Made by a program: the position numbers and the translations under genes
DNA from: Mixophyes australis
Lineage: Eukaryota > Chordata > Amphibia > Anura > Limnodynastidae
Length of the DNA stretch: 64,000 nucleotides
Direction: 5' to 3'
Assembly (NCBI GenBank): GCA_036250195.1
Contig: JAVHZZ010000004.1
Location: 321,868,628 to 321,932,627, forward strand
The notes under the pieces: model-generated
Told to the model about the DNA's origin: nothing
Seen by the model: the letters and a program-made list of their open reading frames with translations, nothing else
The model's database searches: none
Part shown: piece by piece, positions 22,961 through 34,860 of the stretch
How positions within the stretch are numbered: the first letter of the stretch is position 1
Layout of the letters: the number at the start of each line of letters is the position of its first letter

Positions 22961-24450
22961 AAATTCATGATCTTATTTTTATTCTGCCTTTGTTTTTCTC
23001 TAATCAAAATGCCTAAATATGTATGTACAACATATTCGTGTGGATGTTATTCTCCTAGCTTTTTTGCTAATTATTTGCTTGTTGTGAAGTGTTATTGTTG
23101 TTGACTTTGGCTCATTATCTTGTTATCTTCTTGCATTGCTGTCCTGTCACTTATCCTTTCGCTGCTATTGTTCATATACAATTTGCAGCTCAGGCAATTG
23201 TTTGCACTATTGGGAATAATGTTTTATTCTACCCAAGCAAAGTAGTCTGCAACTTCTAATATTTAAAGGCATATCAAATATACATAATTCATTTTAAACA
23301 AAAAAGGAATTAATGATATTATTTATTTGATCTACTGTGTTTCTTGATAAACAGCCTTTCTTATGCAATAGCATGGAAAAGCCTACACTGGCGAGACCTG
23401 GTAGTACTTAACATTGGTGGGTTTACTGCAGGTTATCTACCTTTAAAGCAATTAAAGCTATATCATGTGAATACAATAGTATATAGGGCTTTTCATTATT
23501 TGAAAAATCGGCTCCTAATTGTCAAATGTAATTCAAATTTGGTACACACACTTCCTTGAGTGCCATAACCTGGGGAAAATAGAGGAAGTACTTACAAATG
23601 TTATATGTTAAATAGCTAGAAAAAAAAACAAGTAAAGAATTATATATTGTTTGAATTATTTAAGATTGGTCCATGTGAGAATATGCATTGCACAGTCACA
23701 AATATATTTTAAAAAATAGGAAAAAAAATTCTCTGCAATGGGCTGTGGTATACCAAGCACTGAGAACACTTTTTCACAAAGGTTATCTTTTTTCGATGAT
23801 TTTAGAAGAGAAACTTACATATGATGATGAGAGTAATAATGATATTACTAAATACCAGTGGTAACGGACACATATTTTTAGTTGTAAATAAACAAATTGA
23901 ACGAATGTAGCAGGTGACCTCACCTGCACACGGCAAAGTGGTCAAGTAACACAATCAAATTTGGGGGCGGAAGGCAAGAGTTTGCAGTGCATTATGCACA
24001 ACATATTCTCCATCCACCTTCTGTGAGCTCTTTCTGTGCAGGTAAGTATTTTTAGACATGTGGGTGGTATGAGTGGCATATAGAGTGTGAAAACTTAAGA
24101 TTTTGTATCTACAGGGGAACATGCCAGAAGATGTATGGATGTAATACAGAGAGAGGTTATCCCACCGGAATACACCGATGTATTTGACACTGTAGGCAAA
24201 ATGCTGAGGGTACAGATTAATACACAAAGTGTGCGGGGTTGGTAATATGCAAAAGAGTACACAGAGTACTTAGACCTCACTCTGGTCTTTCTGTCCATAT
24301 GATTACATTTATATTGGAAGATCACCCCCTTAAGTATATATTTTGTATAATATCGTGACCAATTTCTGAATGAGGTCAGTCTCTCTCCTTGTGCGATGAC
24401 TACTCCCTCTTTTATGTACACAGAGTATGTAAGAACTGCCTTGGCAGCAC
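22961..24450. other. Unassigned AT-rich sequence
   Basis: No recognisable coding sequence or repeat boundary. Overlapping minus-strand frames from about 23955 onward are short and cysteine/threonine/tyrosine-rich without family features. Confidence 0.4.
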
Positions 24451-24690
24451 GTGATGTATATGAAGGTACATAAAGGTGTTGGCACTGGCTGAATAAACAG
24501 TGCGTAGCACCGCTTGAACAACGCATAAAGTGTAATGAGGTACACGGATGTGTAGCGTGCAAAAAGGTACACGTGTTGGCACTGGTTGAACAGAATATAG
24601 TGTGTAATAAGGTACATGGGCATGTTGCCACTGTTTGAACAGCATGTAGCAATAAGGTATACGGAAGTGTTGGCACTGGTAAGTCAGTAA
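24451..24690. repeat. Degenerate tandem repeat, about 50-60-bp unit
   Basis: Four imperfect units share 'aaggtacac', 'gtgttggcactgg' and 'tgaacag'. The long minus-strand open frames across 24095-24800 follow this repeat and are not called as genes. Confidence 0.7.
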
Positions 24691-26160
24691 AAAATGGATA
24701 CAACTGTGTATATTGCAGTGATCCTGTAGAACACAGATAGACAATAAGTGTAATAGAGTACACACATACAGATGACAATAACTAGTAGGGGGGATCTCCA
24801 CAAGAGGATATGGATTTCACTCAGTGAGGACCCAGGTTGTGGCCCAGTGCAGTTGGTTTCCTCTGTGAAGGCTTGTATCGATGTTGGAAACAATTGATAT
24901 TCAGACACTGAGGAGTGCACTAAGCACGTTCTTATAGTGGCTGGTTGATTGGTGATTCCCTGCATGTGTCATCAGTGCTAGAAGTTGCCGATTTTGAGTA
25001 CATTGTCTGCAAAATCATTCTGCATGCCCTAAACCGACAGATACGGCCGTGAATGCAGACCTGTTCTGTGAGGCAGCGCATACAAAAAGCACTTACTACT
25101 GTGTCCGTCTTCAGGGAGTGACCTCGGCAAGCTTGGGGCGTTTTACCATAGGCAATTTACAGTAGGGACATGCCGAACTCAAGCTCATACAGTCACATAG
25201 AAATCCAGCCTTATGCATATCAGAGTAACCTGTTTTTCTGCCCTATCTCTTGCATCAGCTCTGGGACTAGTCTAACTTCAGCTGGCAGGTCTTTCATGTG
25301 TTAAACACAAGAATTCAAAAAAATGTCTGTAGTCCTCTCTGTTATGGGAAAGCCCCTAGCTTATAAATAGACCTCGGGCCTTTCAATATTTTATTCTCCG
25401 GCGCGTGTTGCTCCAAAGAAGAACTAAGTTTTCATTGTGGTGTTCAGGGTTTGTTATTTTGCCAACCAGTATTGTGAGGATAATCTGGGGTTCTTCAAGA
25501 AAGAAGAAAAGAAGATTTTTTTTACAACTACCTGTGGAGTATTTTTTTTTTTAATGGACAGGACCTTGGAATGTTTTGGTTTTATTATGGACTCAAACCT
25601 TAAGGATTAAAAGCTTACAAGATTGGATACATTACAGATGAAGAAAACAGATGGTAAGTATATATATGGGGTTTTATTATTTTTAATAAAATTATGTGAT
25701 TTAAAAGAGGAGTGTGATTTATTTACATTTTATTTTTATTTTTTTAAAAATGTTTAAATTAAATTAATGTGGTTTAAAAGCGGTGCTTGTTTTATTTAAA
25801 TTTTACTTTGTAGTACTGAATGGCTCAGCAGGCCCTGGGTGTCAGGGCATGCTGGCACTTGTGGTTCTCCAAGTGCCAACATGCTCTGGCTGCCATGAAT
25901 ATGCTGGTGCTTGTAGTTCTGCAAGTACCAGCATGCCCAGACTTTTAATGGCAGCCTAGGCTGGCTGGGACTTGTATTTCCACAAATTAAAATAGTGGTT
26001 TAAACATTTTTCCTGTTTTTTTTACACTTTATTACCCCACACCCACCGCCTGGAGTTGTAGGAAGAACCCTAGTGCTTTCAGCTCTGGGCTGGGTATCCC
26101 TAGAGGGGGGCCTGCACGCAGCGGTTTCCCCTGCTATAGTGCCACCAGCACTGGCTGACT
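24691..26160. other. Unassigned; includes AT-rich direct repeats
   Basis: No gene visible. The phrases 'gtgatttaaaagaggagtg' and 'gtggtttaaaagcggtgc' (about 25698 and 25769) are part of a local direct repeat of about 70 bp. Confidence 0.4.
25845..25985. repeat. Two tandem hairpins of a dispersed repeat
   Basis: 'gcatgctggcacttg' pairs with 'caagtgccaacatgc', and the adjacent 'atgctggtgcttg' pairs with 'caagtaccagcat'. A diverged relative is at about 28850-28985. No protein content. Confidence 0.65.
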
Positions 26161-26169
26161 TACCTAGTG

Positions 26170-26488
26170 CATATTTGCCAACTCTCCCGGCATGTCTGCA
26201 TTTTTCGATTGTCTCACGGACTTCCGGGAGAGTGTGGCAATCTCCCGGATCTGCCCACTTCACTAGGAAGTGCTCACTTCCTAGTGAAGTGGGCAGAATT
26301 AGGTCCCAAACGCCACGATTCCCGATGAATCGCAGCATATGGCCCCGCCGCCGTTGTCAAATGACGCGTTTGCGTTATGACGTCATGGGGTCGGGTCCAG
26401 AATGACACTCATTTTGGAGGCCCGCCCCCATCATGCCCGCCTTCCCCGCAGGCTCCCGGATACCAACATTTCAAAGTTGATAAGTATG
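26170..26488. mobile_element. hAT-type MITE (CATATTTGCC ends), 8-bp TSD
   Basis: The 319-bp element starts 'catatttgcc' and ends 'gataagtatg', flanked by identical 'acctagtg' copies (26162-26169 and 26489-26496). It contains an internal perfect palindrome around 'cacttcactaggaagtg' / 'cacttcctagtgaagtg' (about 26258-26292). Related to 8887-9135. Confidence 0.9.
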
Positions 26489-26496
26489 ACCTAGTG

Positions 26497-28840
26497 TTGG
26501 TCATCGTAAAATCAGAGGGACCCCATGCTTTTTTCCCCCAGATTTTGGAACTACCAGCAGTAAGTTGGTAACACAAGGTTAATATCGTTATGAGCGGGAG
26601 ACCCCATACATTTTTCTTTTATTCTATCTTTTTACACTGTATAGAGCCTGCAGGTCCGGCGGCTCTATTGCTGCCAGACTTGACAGCTCTACAGGAGCTG
26701 ACAGGTACGTATGTACCTGCAGCGTCCTTCAGCATCCAGTGTAGTAGAGCACAGCAACCCTGCACTCATTGCAAGTACTGTAAAATGCAAGGAAAATATT
26801 GCATGAAGCTCACGAGTACCGTGCAGGTTTATGTTAACTCTGTGATTTAGAGTTTGGCTAGGATGCACTTCCCTCCCAACTCTAAATATGTGTGCACATT
26901 TTAGATTTGATTCCTGTGCAGTGTATCCAATGGGTGTTCAAGCTTAAGCATAGAAATGCTATGAGTTGGGAGCAAAAATAGCCAAGACTTTAATCATGAA
27001 CACTCTGTGGAAGAACCTTACTACTAATTGATTCTGCCACTCAGTAAAACAAGAGGTAGCAGCATTTTGTCTTGGAACTCTTTGCCACAAATGTGATTAT
27101 GAGAATGACAACGAAGTATTACCCTAAATCTCTTTGCAATAAACACAATGAAGACTATAGCTCTCACTTTGAAGCAGATAAATTTAATAGGGGCTGTAGT
27201 ACCAACAATAGTACATAAGTGAATAATTACACCGATGTGTGTAGTAGTCCCAGTATGCAATATGCTTGGTAAGAAGACAATAGAGAGGTTAGTAACCCCT
27301 TGTGTTTAAAAGATGAGGGGAGTAGTCTTGGCATTGTGGGGCAGTTCAAGATCGACATCTAACTCAGTAGCCACAGTTCTGGACATCTGGAGGGCTCTTG
27401 AAGCACAAATCAAAGCCCCGGGTGGTGCTGCAGTGACTCTCCTCTATAGATAGTAATGTTTGAGTAGTAGTAACAGTGGGTACCTGGAACAATTGAAATG
27501 GAATAGGATATTCTGAAATTACTAGAGCCATTACAGACTCTCCTTAGACCTCTGGACTGGACCTTTTCTCCTAATGGACTATTGGACTGGACCTGGACCT
27601 TCTGTGGACATCTGGCAGCTTGTACATCTCCATCTATGACTCTGGTATTGGTTCCCTCTGTCCAATCTGGCAGCCCTCTCTAGTAGTCTGACAGAATTTC
27701 CTGAAAGGTTGTCAGCTCTTTCAGCAAGTCTGGCAACTAATATTGGCCGCATTCTCTGTTAAGCATGCATATTTCTCTGAAATACTTACAGCTATCTCTA
27801 AGGGAATGACAGCAATTTTCGCTCTCTAGTCTCTCTTTAATGGCGTTGTCCTTTCCACTCCTTGCAGCAGTTTTTCCTATAGTATTCACTCTCACAGTGA
27901 CTTCCCTAGCTGTGATTATGTCCCCTACCACACTCCTCTTACCCCTTGCACTTTGTCCCCATCCCTGGGATCATGTCCCCTGGCTTCCTGTCTATTTTAC
28001 CTGGCACCCTGTCTCCTGACACCCTGTCCACTGTGATCTTTTCCATGTCTCCTAAAGCTCTCACATCACACTCTGTGCACACCCCTAGGAAACTATCTTC
28101 TAACACCCTTTCTAATCCCCTGACACCTCCTCCTCTCATCTCCAAAGTTGATGAAAAAATATACTAATCTCTTATTTGACTGCAGTAAGGCTTATGTAAA
28201 ATAAAAACAAGTTAAACACCAAGGGATCTATTTATCATTGGAGGGCACTGTGCTTCCGTAATTAATGATCTATACCAAGCTGATCTCAGTGATATAGAGA
28301 GTTGTACTACCAGTATTTAGGAATACTTATCTGCTGAGCAATCCTCTGTGAAAATCACTCACTGCAATGAAATTCTTGTTTCGTTGCGAAAAGGAATCCA
28401 TTGAATTGACAGAGTTGAATTACTACGCATCGGCCAATGTTTTGTCATGCATGTTCCGGAAGGAGGGGAGCCAGTGAAGCGTAATCTTTCCAATGGGACT
28501 GCACTGGTAAGTAATGCCATCCTGGGATTGTGCTAAGTTTTGAGTGCTAGCAGTGTAAAGTGTTTGATGAAGAGATTAATTTTGCCATCTCCATAGAGGT
28601 TTATGGGGACAGTGCTAAACATCTGAACACAGGTTAACACCAGTGTTAAGTCTTTGTTAAAGATGGACTAAGTAGTAAAAGATTTTTTTCTGGTACTGTT
28701 GCCGGATTTTAGGCTCTTTACCACTTCATAAATAGACCGCCAGATATTTTGGATTTTTTTCAGTTTTCATGGCATATTTCAGATGTCTACTGAGACAAGG
28801 ATACCAAGAGTATTGTTTTGATGTATTTATTTACTATTAG
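26497..28840. other. Unassigned; locally repetitive C/T-rich stretch
   Basis: At 27530-28130 there are loose repeats of 'ctggac' and 'ccctgtc'/'atgtcccct' words, a degenerate tandem array with no fixed unit. Open frames here are antisense to each other and not called. Confidence 0.4.
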
Positions 28841-28844
28841 TTGG

Positions 28845-28990
28845 ATTTGTGGAACTACATGTTGTAGAAGACCAGCAGACAGCATACTCTGGTAGTCATG
28901 GGCATGCTGGTACTTGCAGTTCTACTAGTGTCAGAATGGCCAGGCACTTAATGGCTGACAGAGCTTACTGGAACTTGCAGTTCAACAAAC
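28845..28990. repeat. Diverged copy of the 25.85-kb hairpin repeat
   Basis: Contains 'gggcatgctggtacttgcag' and 'ggcacttaatggctgac', matching the words of the 25845-25985 repeat. Ends not defined. Confidence 0.5.
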
Positions 28991-29415
28991 ATAACCAATA
29001 TTTTTCGATGTTTGCACACAGTCCAGAAGGGTCCAAATAAGATCCATCCAAGGAGGTTTGCCCAGGAGGGAAGGGTAATTTGCCTGTTGAATTCTGCTGC
29101 ATGCTATAGGACTCATCATTTGACTTTCCCACCATGGCATAGTCTTGTCCTGGTTGCCATGCTCATTATTTGCCAGCATTAGCAGTAACCCAGGCTATAA
29201 ACATTGGAGTTGTTTACCTGTTATGGGTGGTGGGTTTGCTAGAATGATCTTTTCCCCTTTATTTAAATTGTAGTAATTATCATCAACTTGAACTTACATA
29301 GTATGGAAGTTATTTGCTGCACAATCCATCTCCATCCATCTGCCTCGCCCTGTTTTTGGGCACCAAAACCCCTCCAAGTGTGCCCTCCTTACTTACCTGA
29401 CCTTACTGAGCCATC
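28991..29415. other. Unassigned sequence
   Basis: No feature recognised between the hairpin repeat and the LTR. Confidence 0.4.
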
Positions 29416-29737
29416 CATTGTGTCACTCACCGGACTGTGAGTGCTACTTCTAAGGTAGCTAGGAACCGTGTCCGTCCATTATAATGAGGTACTGCGCATG
29501 TGCAGTCCCTTCTAACCTTCAGTTCTGTTCCTTTAACTTAATTGGCTGATCAGGCAACACTCCCTATATTAAGCACCTGTGGTCAATACCACGTTGCCTG
29601 ATCTTGGAGTCTCATTCCTCATGAGTCTCTGAAGGTGTTCCAGTGCCTCCTCGTGTGTTCAGCTTATGCTGATTCCTGTTTGCCGTTTGTGGTTTCCAGA
29701 CCACTTCTACTCCTCGTGTTCCTAGTGACTTTAGCAG

Positions 29738-30060
29738 CTGATTCCTACCCGTTGCCTCCGTGTATCTACATTACAGATTACTGCAAACTCTCCTGTGTTT
29801 CATCGTGACTCCAGCAGCTGATTCCTATCCGCTGCCTCCGTATATCTACAGTTACAGATTACTGCAAACTCTCCTGTGTTTCATCGTGACTCCAGCAGCT
29901 GATTCCTATGCGCTGCCTCCGTATATCTACAGTTACAGATTACTTCAAACTCTCCTGTGTTTCATCGTGACTCCAGCAGCTGATTCCTATCCGCTGCCTC
30001 CGTGTGTCTAACAAGTTACAGATCTCTCCAACTCTCCTGTGTTACATCGCTACTGTTCCA
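29738..30060 (+). repeat. 80-81-bp tandem repeat inside solo LTR copy 1
   Basis: Four copies of a unit containing 'ctgattcctatccgctgcct' start at 29738, 29818, 29899 and 29980. The short open frame across it comes from the repeat. Confidence 0.92.
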
Positions 30061-30699
30061 GCTGATTCCTGTTAGCTACTTCAGCGTGTCTACAGAGTCC
30101 TGCTCGTCTCAGCGCTCCAGTCTGCATTCTACCTGCCGTCAGCTGACCCGCTGCCTACTGCTTCTACAGTGTGTCCATTTGTGTCAACTTGCCTGTTAGC
30201 ATCGAGTCTACGCTCCTCGGCTTCCAGCTCTGCTACATCGCTTCAGCTCTCCCGTGGTCTCCTGCTGTTCAATTCGATATACTACTGCTTCCTGAGTATT
30301 TTGTCGTCCTTGCTGGCCTACCTACAGTGCGCTGCACCTACCTGCCGCTTCCATTCTGCAAGGACTTCTCATCTCGTCAGTTCCCTGCCGCTCAGGTATC
30401 CCTGCAGCTATCTCTAACAGCCTGTTCATCTGAACCACGGTATGCATACTTCTCATTGACTGTGCTGGTGTATTGCATATCCATCTGGACTGAGTTGTTC
30501 TCCTCCGGAGTTTCCATCCTCTGAGACTATTGCTATTATTGACTGTGTTTCCTTTTGCTGGACTATTCTAGTGACTTTGTTTATCTGTGCAGTGCTGTTC
30601 ATTCATTATTATTATTGTGTGCAGTTCAACGTGGGATCAAGTTCAGTGTACCCGTGTAGACTCTGCATTGCATTTATCTCCTCGTGTCCTTCCTCACAT

Positions 30700-30980
30700 A
30701 TATATTCAGTGGTACAACTTGCTAGAGGCAGACCACTGATTCCTGTTTCCCTGTGTCACCAGTTGCATATATCCTCTCACATAAGCAGTGGTACAACTTG
30801 CTACACGCAGACCACTGACTTCCCCGTTACCTTCACCTGGATTCCATTCCTTCACTACAGACAGCGGTACAACTTGCTATACGCAGACCGCTGACTTCCA
30901 CCTCCCTATTACTCCTGGACATTCCTTCCCACTATAGCAGTGGTACAACTTGCCGTGTGCAGACCACTGACTACCCTCAC
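30700..30980 (+). repeat. About 77-bp tandem repeat with palindromic motif, solo LTR copy 1
   Basis: Four units carry 'cagtggtacaacttgc' followed about 10 bp later by 'cagaccactg', so each unit has a small stem (cagtggt / accactg). The same motif set is present in copy 2 (about 59125-59310). Confidence 0.88.
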
Positions 30981-31189
30981 GTGTCCTTGTCCATCCGGAT
31001 CCTCGTGTTCAGTTACCTATTGTTTACCAGTGCTGCTAGTCATAGACTTTCTGAGCATTCTCTAACCATCTGCTGTTTCCAGTTCCATTATCACCCTGCC
31101 ACCAGAGTATCATATACCAACTCTACTGCTCTGATAAGACCATCAGCGGTTGATACTGGGTAAAGACTCCTAGTGCCCATGACACATTG

Positions 31190-31389
31190 GTTTCCTTGGC
31201 CTCAAGTCCCAGAGACCTGGACTTCCCTTCCCTCAAGAATGGGTCTTACCTTATTTTAGCCTCTATGTACCTCACCTTCTCTGTCAGCCAGCAGCTACTG
31301 GATACCTCCCTGACACACCCCTTTTCACCTCTCCACTTGATCTCTCTGGATCTCCACTCCTCACAAGATCCGAGGACTTCAATTCAAGT
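31190..31389. other. Unassigned 200-bp C/T-rich spacer
   Basis: Lies between the solo LTR's right target duplication and the left target duplication of the L2 element. No recognisable content. Confidence 0.4.
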
Positions 31390-31399
31390 ATAGCGGTTT

Positions 31400-32879
31400 C
31401 GCTCCTTGACCCTCTCCACCCTGGCCAAGGTTACTGATGACCTTCTATCGGCCAAATCCAAGGGTCACTTCTCCCTACTTATCCTCCTCGATCTCTCCGC
31501 AGCCTTTGACACTGTGGACCACCCCCTCCTGCTGCAAACTCTTCTCTCTCTTGGCCTCTCTGGATCTGTCCATACCTGGTTCACCTCTTACCTCGCTAAC
31601 CGCTCCTTCTCTGTATCCACATCCGGCTCTTCCTCCCCCCCTACCCTCTCCCTGTTGGTGTCACGCAGGGCTCTGTTCTTGGCCCTCTACTCTTTTCACT
31701 CTATACTTCCTCCCTTGGTGCTCTCATCTCCTCCTTCGGTCTTCAGTATCACCTGTATGCTGACGACATTCAACTCTACATCTATTCTCCTGACCTCTCT
31801 TCCGTCGTCCTCTCTCGCGTGTCTGACTGCCTCACCGCCATCTCCTCCTGGATGTCCGCGCGGTTTCTCAAAATCAATATCTCTAAAACGGAACTCATTG
31901 TCTTTCCTCCTTCCAGACTCCCTTCCCACCACGACCTCTCTATTGTCATCAACAACACCACCATCTCCTCTGTCACCCAACTCCGCTGCCTGGGGGTCAC
32001 CCTCGACTCCTCTCTCTCTTTTGCCCCCCATTCATTCCCTTGCCAAAGCCTGACGCTTCCAACTATGCAACATCGCCTGCATCCGTCCCTTTCTCTCTCA
32101 GGATGCCACCAAGACCAACATACACGCACTCATCATCTCCCGTCTGGATTACTGCAACCTCCTCCTCACCGGCCTCCCCCAATCCCATCCCCCCCCCCGC
32201 TCTGTACTTAATGCGGCTGCTAGACTCATCTTCCTCTCACGCCGCTCCTCATCTGCCTCCCCTATCTACCTCGCCTTACACTGGCTTCCCTTCCCCTACA
32301 GAATCCTTTTCAAGCTCCTCACCACCACTTACAAGACTCTCTCCCACTCTACTGCCCCCTACATCTCTAACCTCCTCTCCATTCACACTCCTGCCCGCTC
32401 CCTGCGCTCAGCCAATGATCGCTGCCTCTCCTCCACACTTATCACCTCTTCCCACTCCAGAATCCAAGACTTTTCCCGCGCAGCCCCACTTCATTGGAAT
32501 GACCTCCCTCGTTCCATCCGCCTCTCTCCTACTCTGTGCTCCTTCAAACGTGCACTGAAAACCCACCTCTTCCTTAAAGCCTACCAACCATCCGCATAAC
32601 CCCTTCTTCTCCTCCACCCGTGCTCTCCCTCGCCTCATCTGGCTCCCCTTGTGCCTGTTCTGTTTTCCCTCCCTGAGGATGTAAGCTCACATGAGAAGAG
32701 CCCTCTTCCCTCCTGTCTCCCTACCTGTTCTTCTGCTCCGTGTTTATTGCTTTAACCTGCCTGGAGTTTCTGAAGTACTGGTATTTTGTTTATTGTTTCG
32801 TACTGTTTCACCCTGTATAGTGTACTGTTTGTATGGTGTACGACGCTGCGGAAATCTTGTGGCGCCTAACAAATAAAGG

Positions 32880-32909
<30 letters not shown>
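31400..32909 (+). mobile_element. 5'-truncated L2-type LINE with 10-bp TSD
   Basis: The element begins within reverse transcriptase coding sequence and ends in 'cgcctaacaaataaagg' plus an (AAT)n tail at 32879-32909, the usual L2 ending. The 10 bp 'atagcggttt' occur at both borders (31390-31399 and 32910-32919). About 1.5 kb of a normally several-kilobase element remains, the common outcome of incomplete reverse transcription. Confidence 0.92.
31403..32599 (+). pseudogene. L2 LINE reverse transcriptase remnant
   Basis: Motif A reads [17 protein letters not shown] (about 31478-31530). After a frameshift in the C-run near 31630 the frame continues with [12 protein letters not shown] and the catalytic YADD at 31756-31767, then [11 protein letters not shown] (about 31865-31897) and [11 protein letters not shown]. 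Later frames encode [10 protein letters not shown] and a C-terminal part with APLHWNDLP, ending at TAA 32597-32599. The endonuclease domain is missing and at least two frame changes are needed, so it is inactive. Confidence 0.9.
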
Positions 32910-32912
<3 letters not shown>

Positions 32913-32919
32913 GCGGTTT

Positions 32920-33955
32920 GGCTTAGTTTACATTTTCAGCTTAAGAACATACAGTATTACCTTTCCATAGTTTGTCAATCTGTATAGTTTGCCATACATT
33001 TGCTCAGCATTTGAGAGCTAGAGTTCTATATCCCTTTGTTTCTCCCCCAGTCGCTTGCTCAATGCCTGCCTCAAAGTGAAACCCCTAGTAGGATTTCCAG
33101 TACAACACAGGATCAATGAGAACAGGCCAGCATCTGTTCCCTGCTTTATACATTTCACCCAGCACCTTGGCCCTCTGGAAAGGTTTCCATATGAGGCCTC
33201 TCAGAGACCACCCAAAAAATTATACCTGCTGGCTTGAGTCCAGACAAGCTGACCATCTGCTCCTCAACCAGCCAGATGAAGGGTAATGATGACCTACTTA
33301 AATACTAAGCTTCTACTATCCTTCCAAATCTCTCTGCCTTACCTCCCTTCATACTACCTGCAACCAGGCCATACTGGTCCTACAATGGTCCCTACATTTT
33401 GTGGTTTAGTGCTCCACTACTATCTCTTACTCATTGGTTGCTTTCTATGTCTCTCCCCTCTGCTACATCACCAGGGCCATTTTTCAAATGATACTGTCCC
33501 ACTTGAGCCTACTGTCTCTCAACCCCCCTTTAGAATGTAAACGTTTATTGGCAGGGTCGCCTCTATCTTATGTTTCATTCTCTATCCGTCTATCTCATAT
33601 GTTTGTCCTGTCTGACTCTGATTTTTTTCTGTATGACAAGAGATTTCTTCTGTTAATTGCATCCATGCATTTATTGTTCTGCTTAATTGTACCCAATTAT
33701 CTGTTACTATTTTTGTTGTTCTCATGTATATCAAATGTATCAAATATGTCAGACACTACAGATTCTGGACACTATATAAATGAAAAATGATGAAGAGGGT
33801 GATGAACTTGTATGTCTCGAATTCAGGGTGACTAATTACCAAGTTAAAAAATGAATAGCAGAACAACATTTTTCTAAAACAAAGCATATTGCATATTAAA
33901 AACAAAACCAAATATACTCTGTCGCTGAGTAGGCTGGTACCAATATAACACTAGT
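32920..33955. other. Unassigned sequence
   Basis: Starts with the right copy of the L2 target duplication. Open frames at 33286-33790 are short and hydrophobic without family features. Confidence 0.4.
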
Positions 33956-33959
33956 TGCC

Positions 33960-34860
33960 GGGGGTCTGCAGTCCCCAAAAAAGAGAGATACCACGAAAAA
34001 AACTGCAACCGTGTATATGGTGTCAATCAATAGGTCAATGGACTGCGGTAAATAAAACAGATTTATTAATAACAAATATCACATATAAAACCAATATGTA
34101 AAATAGCAGGGTATGTATCAAGCCATACATGCCCAACATACATAAAATAGCTCTTAAAGGAGCATCTAAATGGAAAAAAGCTTGTACCTCAGCTTGTACT
34201 TTGAGCTGAGAGACTGAAAGTGAACTATGCTTAGGTGTATAAACAATCACCCTCAATAACTCCGTTTCATATGCCCAATAAATGAGCTATACACAATCAC
34301 TTGTATTCAATATGTATTATCCCCACGTGGCCTAACCATGGAATGGAAAAAATGTTAGCATAAATAGACAAAAATCACAGTTCCTGATGTGCGTTGTTGA
34401 TGTGCATCAATATAAGCCGCATAGTAATCTTTGCAGAAAACTCTTACTGGAGATACAGCCAACAATAGCCGTAGTTCTTACCAAGGTACCTAGATATGGG
34501 CAAACTGACATATCGCACAGCTGTGTGTAAACTAGTTGATCCCACAATGCTGAAACTATTCAGCATGCATGTGGCTCCTAATCCTCTATGCCCAGCACGT
34601 CTGTAGAAGCTTGTTTAAGCTGTGTCGTCCGGAATGTAGATAAACATCCAAACTGTAATGTGTCCTTGATACAATGAAGTTAGCCACAAGCAGCCACAAT
34701 GGTATTAAGAGCACTCCAAATCCTCAGATCACGGTCCAAACAATATTGATATAGCCTGATGCGTTTCATTGACTGATGGGCGATTTCATCAGAGATATAG
34801 CAACCTCCTTCTTTTACACCTATATATACCTATCACTTGATTAAAAACATTTTCACCTGC
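33960..34860 (-). repeat. Possible non-coding end of a Penelope-like element
   Basis: On the minus strand, 34745-34790 reads 'gatgaaatcgcccatcag' followed by 'tcaatgaaacgcatcagg'. A 'gatgaag...gaaacgcgt'-like string is, from memory, common in non-coding ends of vertebrate Penelope-like elements. No coding part was found, so this is tentative. Confidence 0.35.

Larger units (their letters stand above)
29421..31184 (+). mobile_element. Long solo LTR (copy 1), 5-bp TSD
   Basis: The 1,764-bp unit starts 'tgtcactcaccgga' and ends 'tagtgcccatgaca', that is TG...CA with short inverted ends. Identical 5-bp flanks 'cattg' lie at 29416-29420 and 31185-31189. A near-identical layout occurs at 57664-59522 with different flanks. 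TG/CA ends plus a 5-bp duplication fit an LTR-retrotransposon LTR left after recombination between two LTRs; no gag or pol sequence adjoins. Two internal tandem arrays are present. Strand is arbitrary, and no clear AATAAA was seen, so another element type is possible. Confidence 0.82.

Noticed and set aside
24095..24801. Long overlapping minus-strand open frames up to 227 codons
   Set aside because: Three overlapping frames are open at once over a tandem repeat; composition is repeat-like and there are no recognisable motifs.
29738..30060. Evenly spaced repeats that could suggest a CRISPR-like array
   Set aside because: Repeats are contiguous 80-bp units without unique spacers, inside a vertebrate LTR-like element with a second copy elsewhere.
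31696..32129. Minus-strand open frames antisense to the L2 element
   Set aside because: They are shadows of the L2 reverse transcriptase, whose plus-strand motifs are clear.
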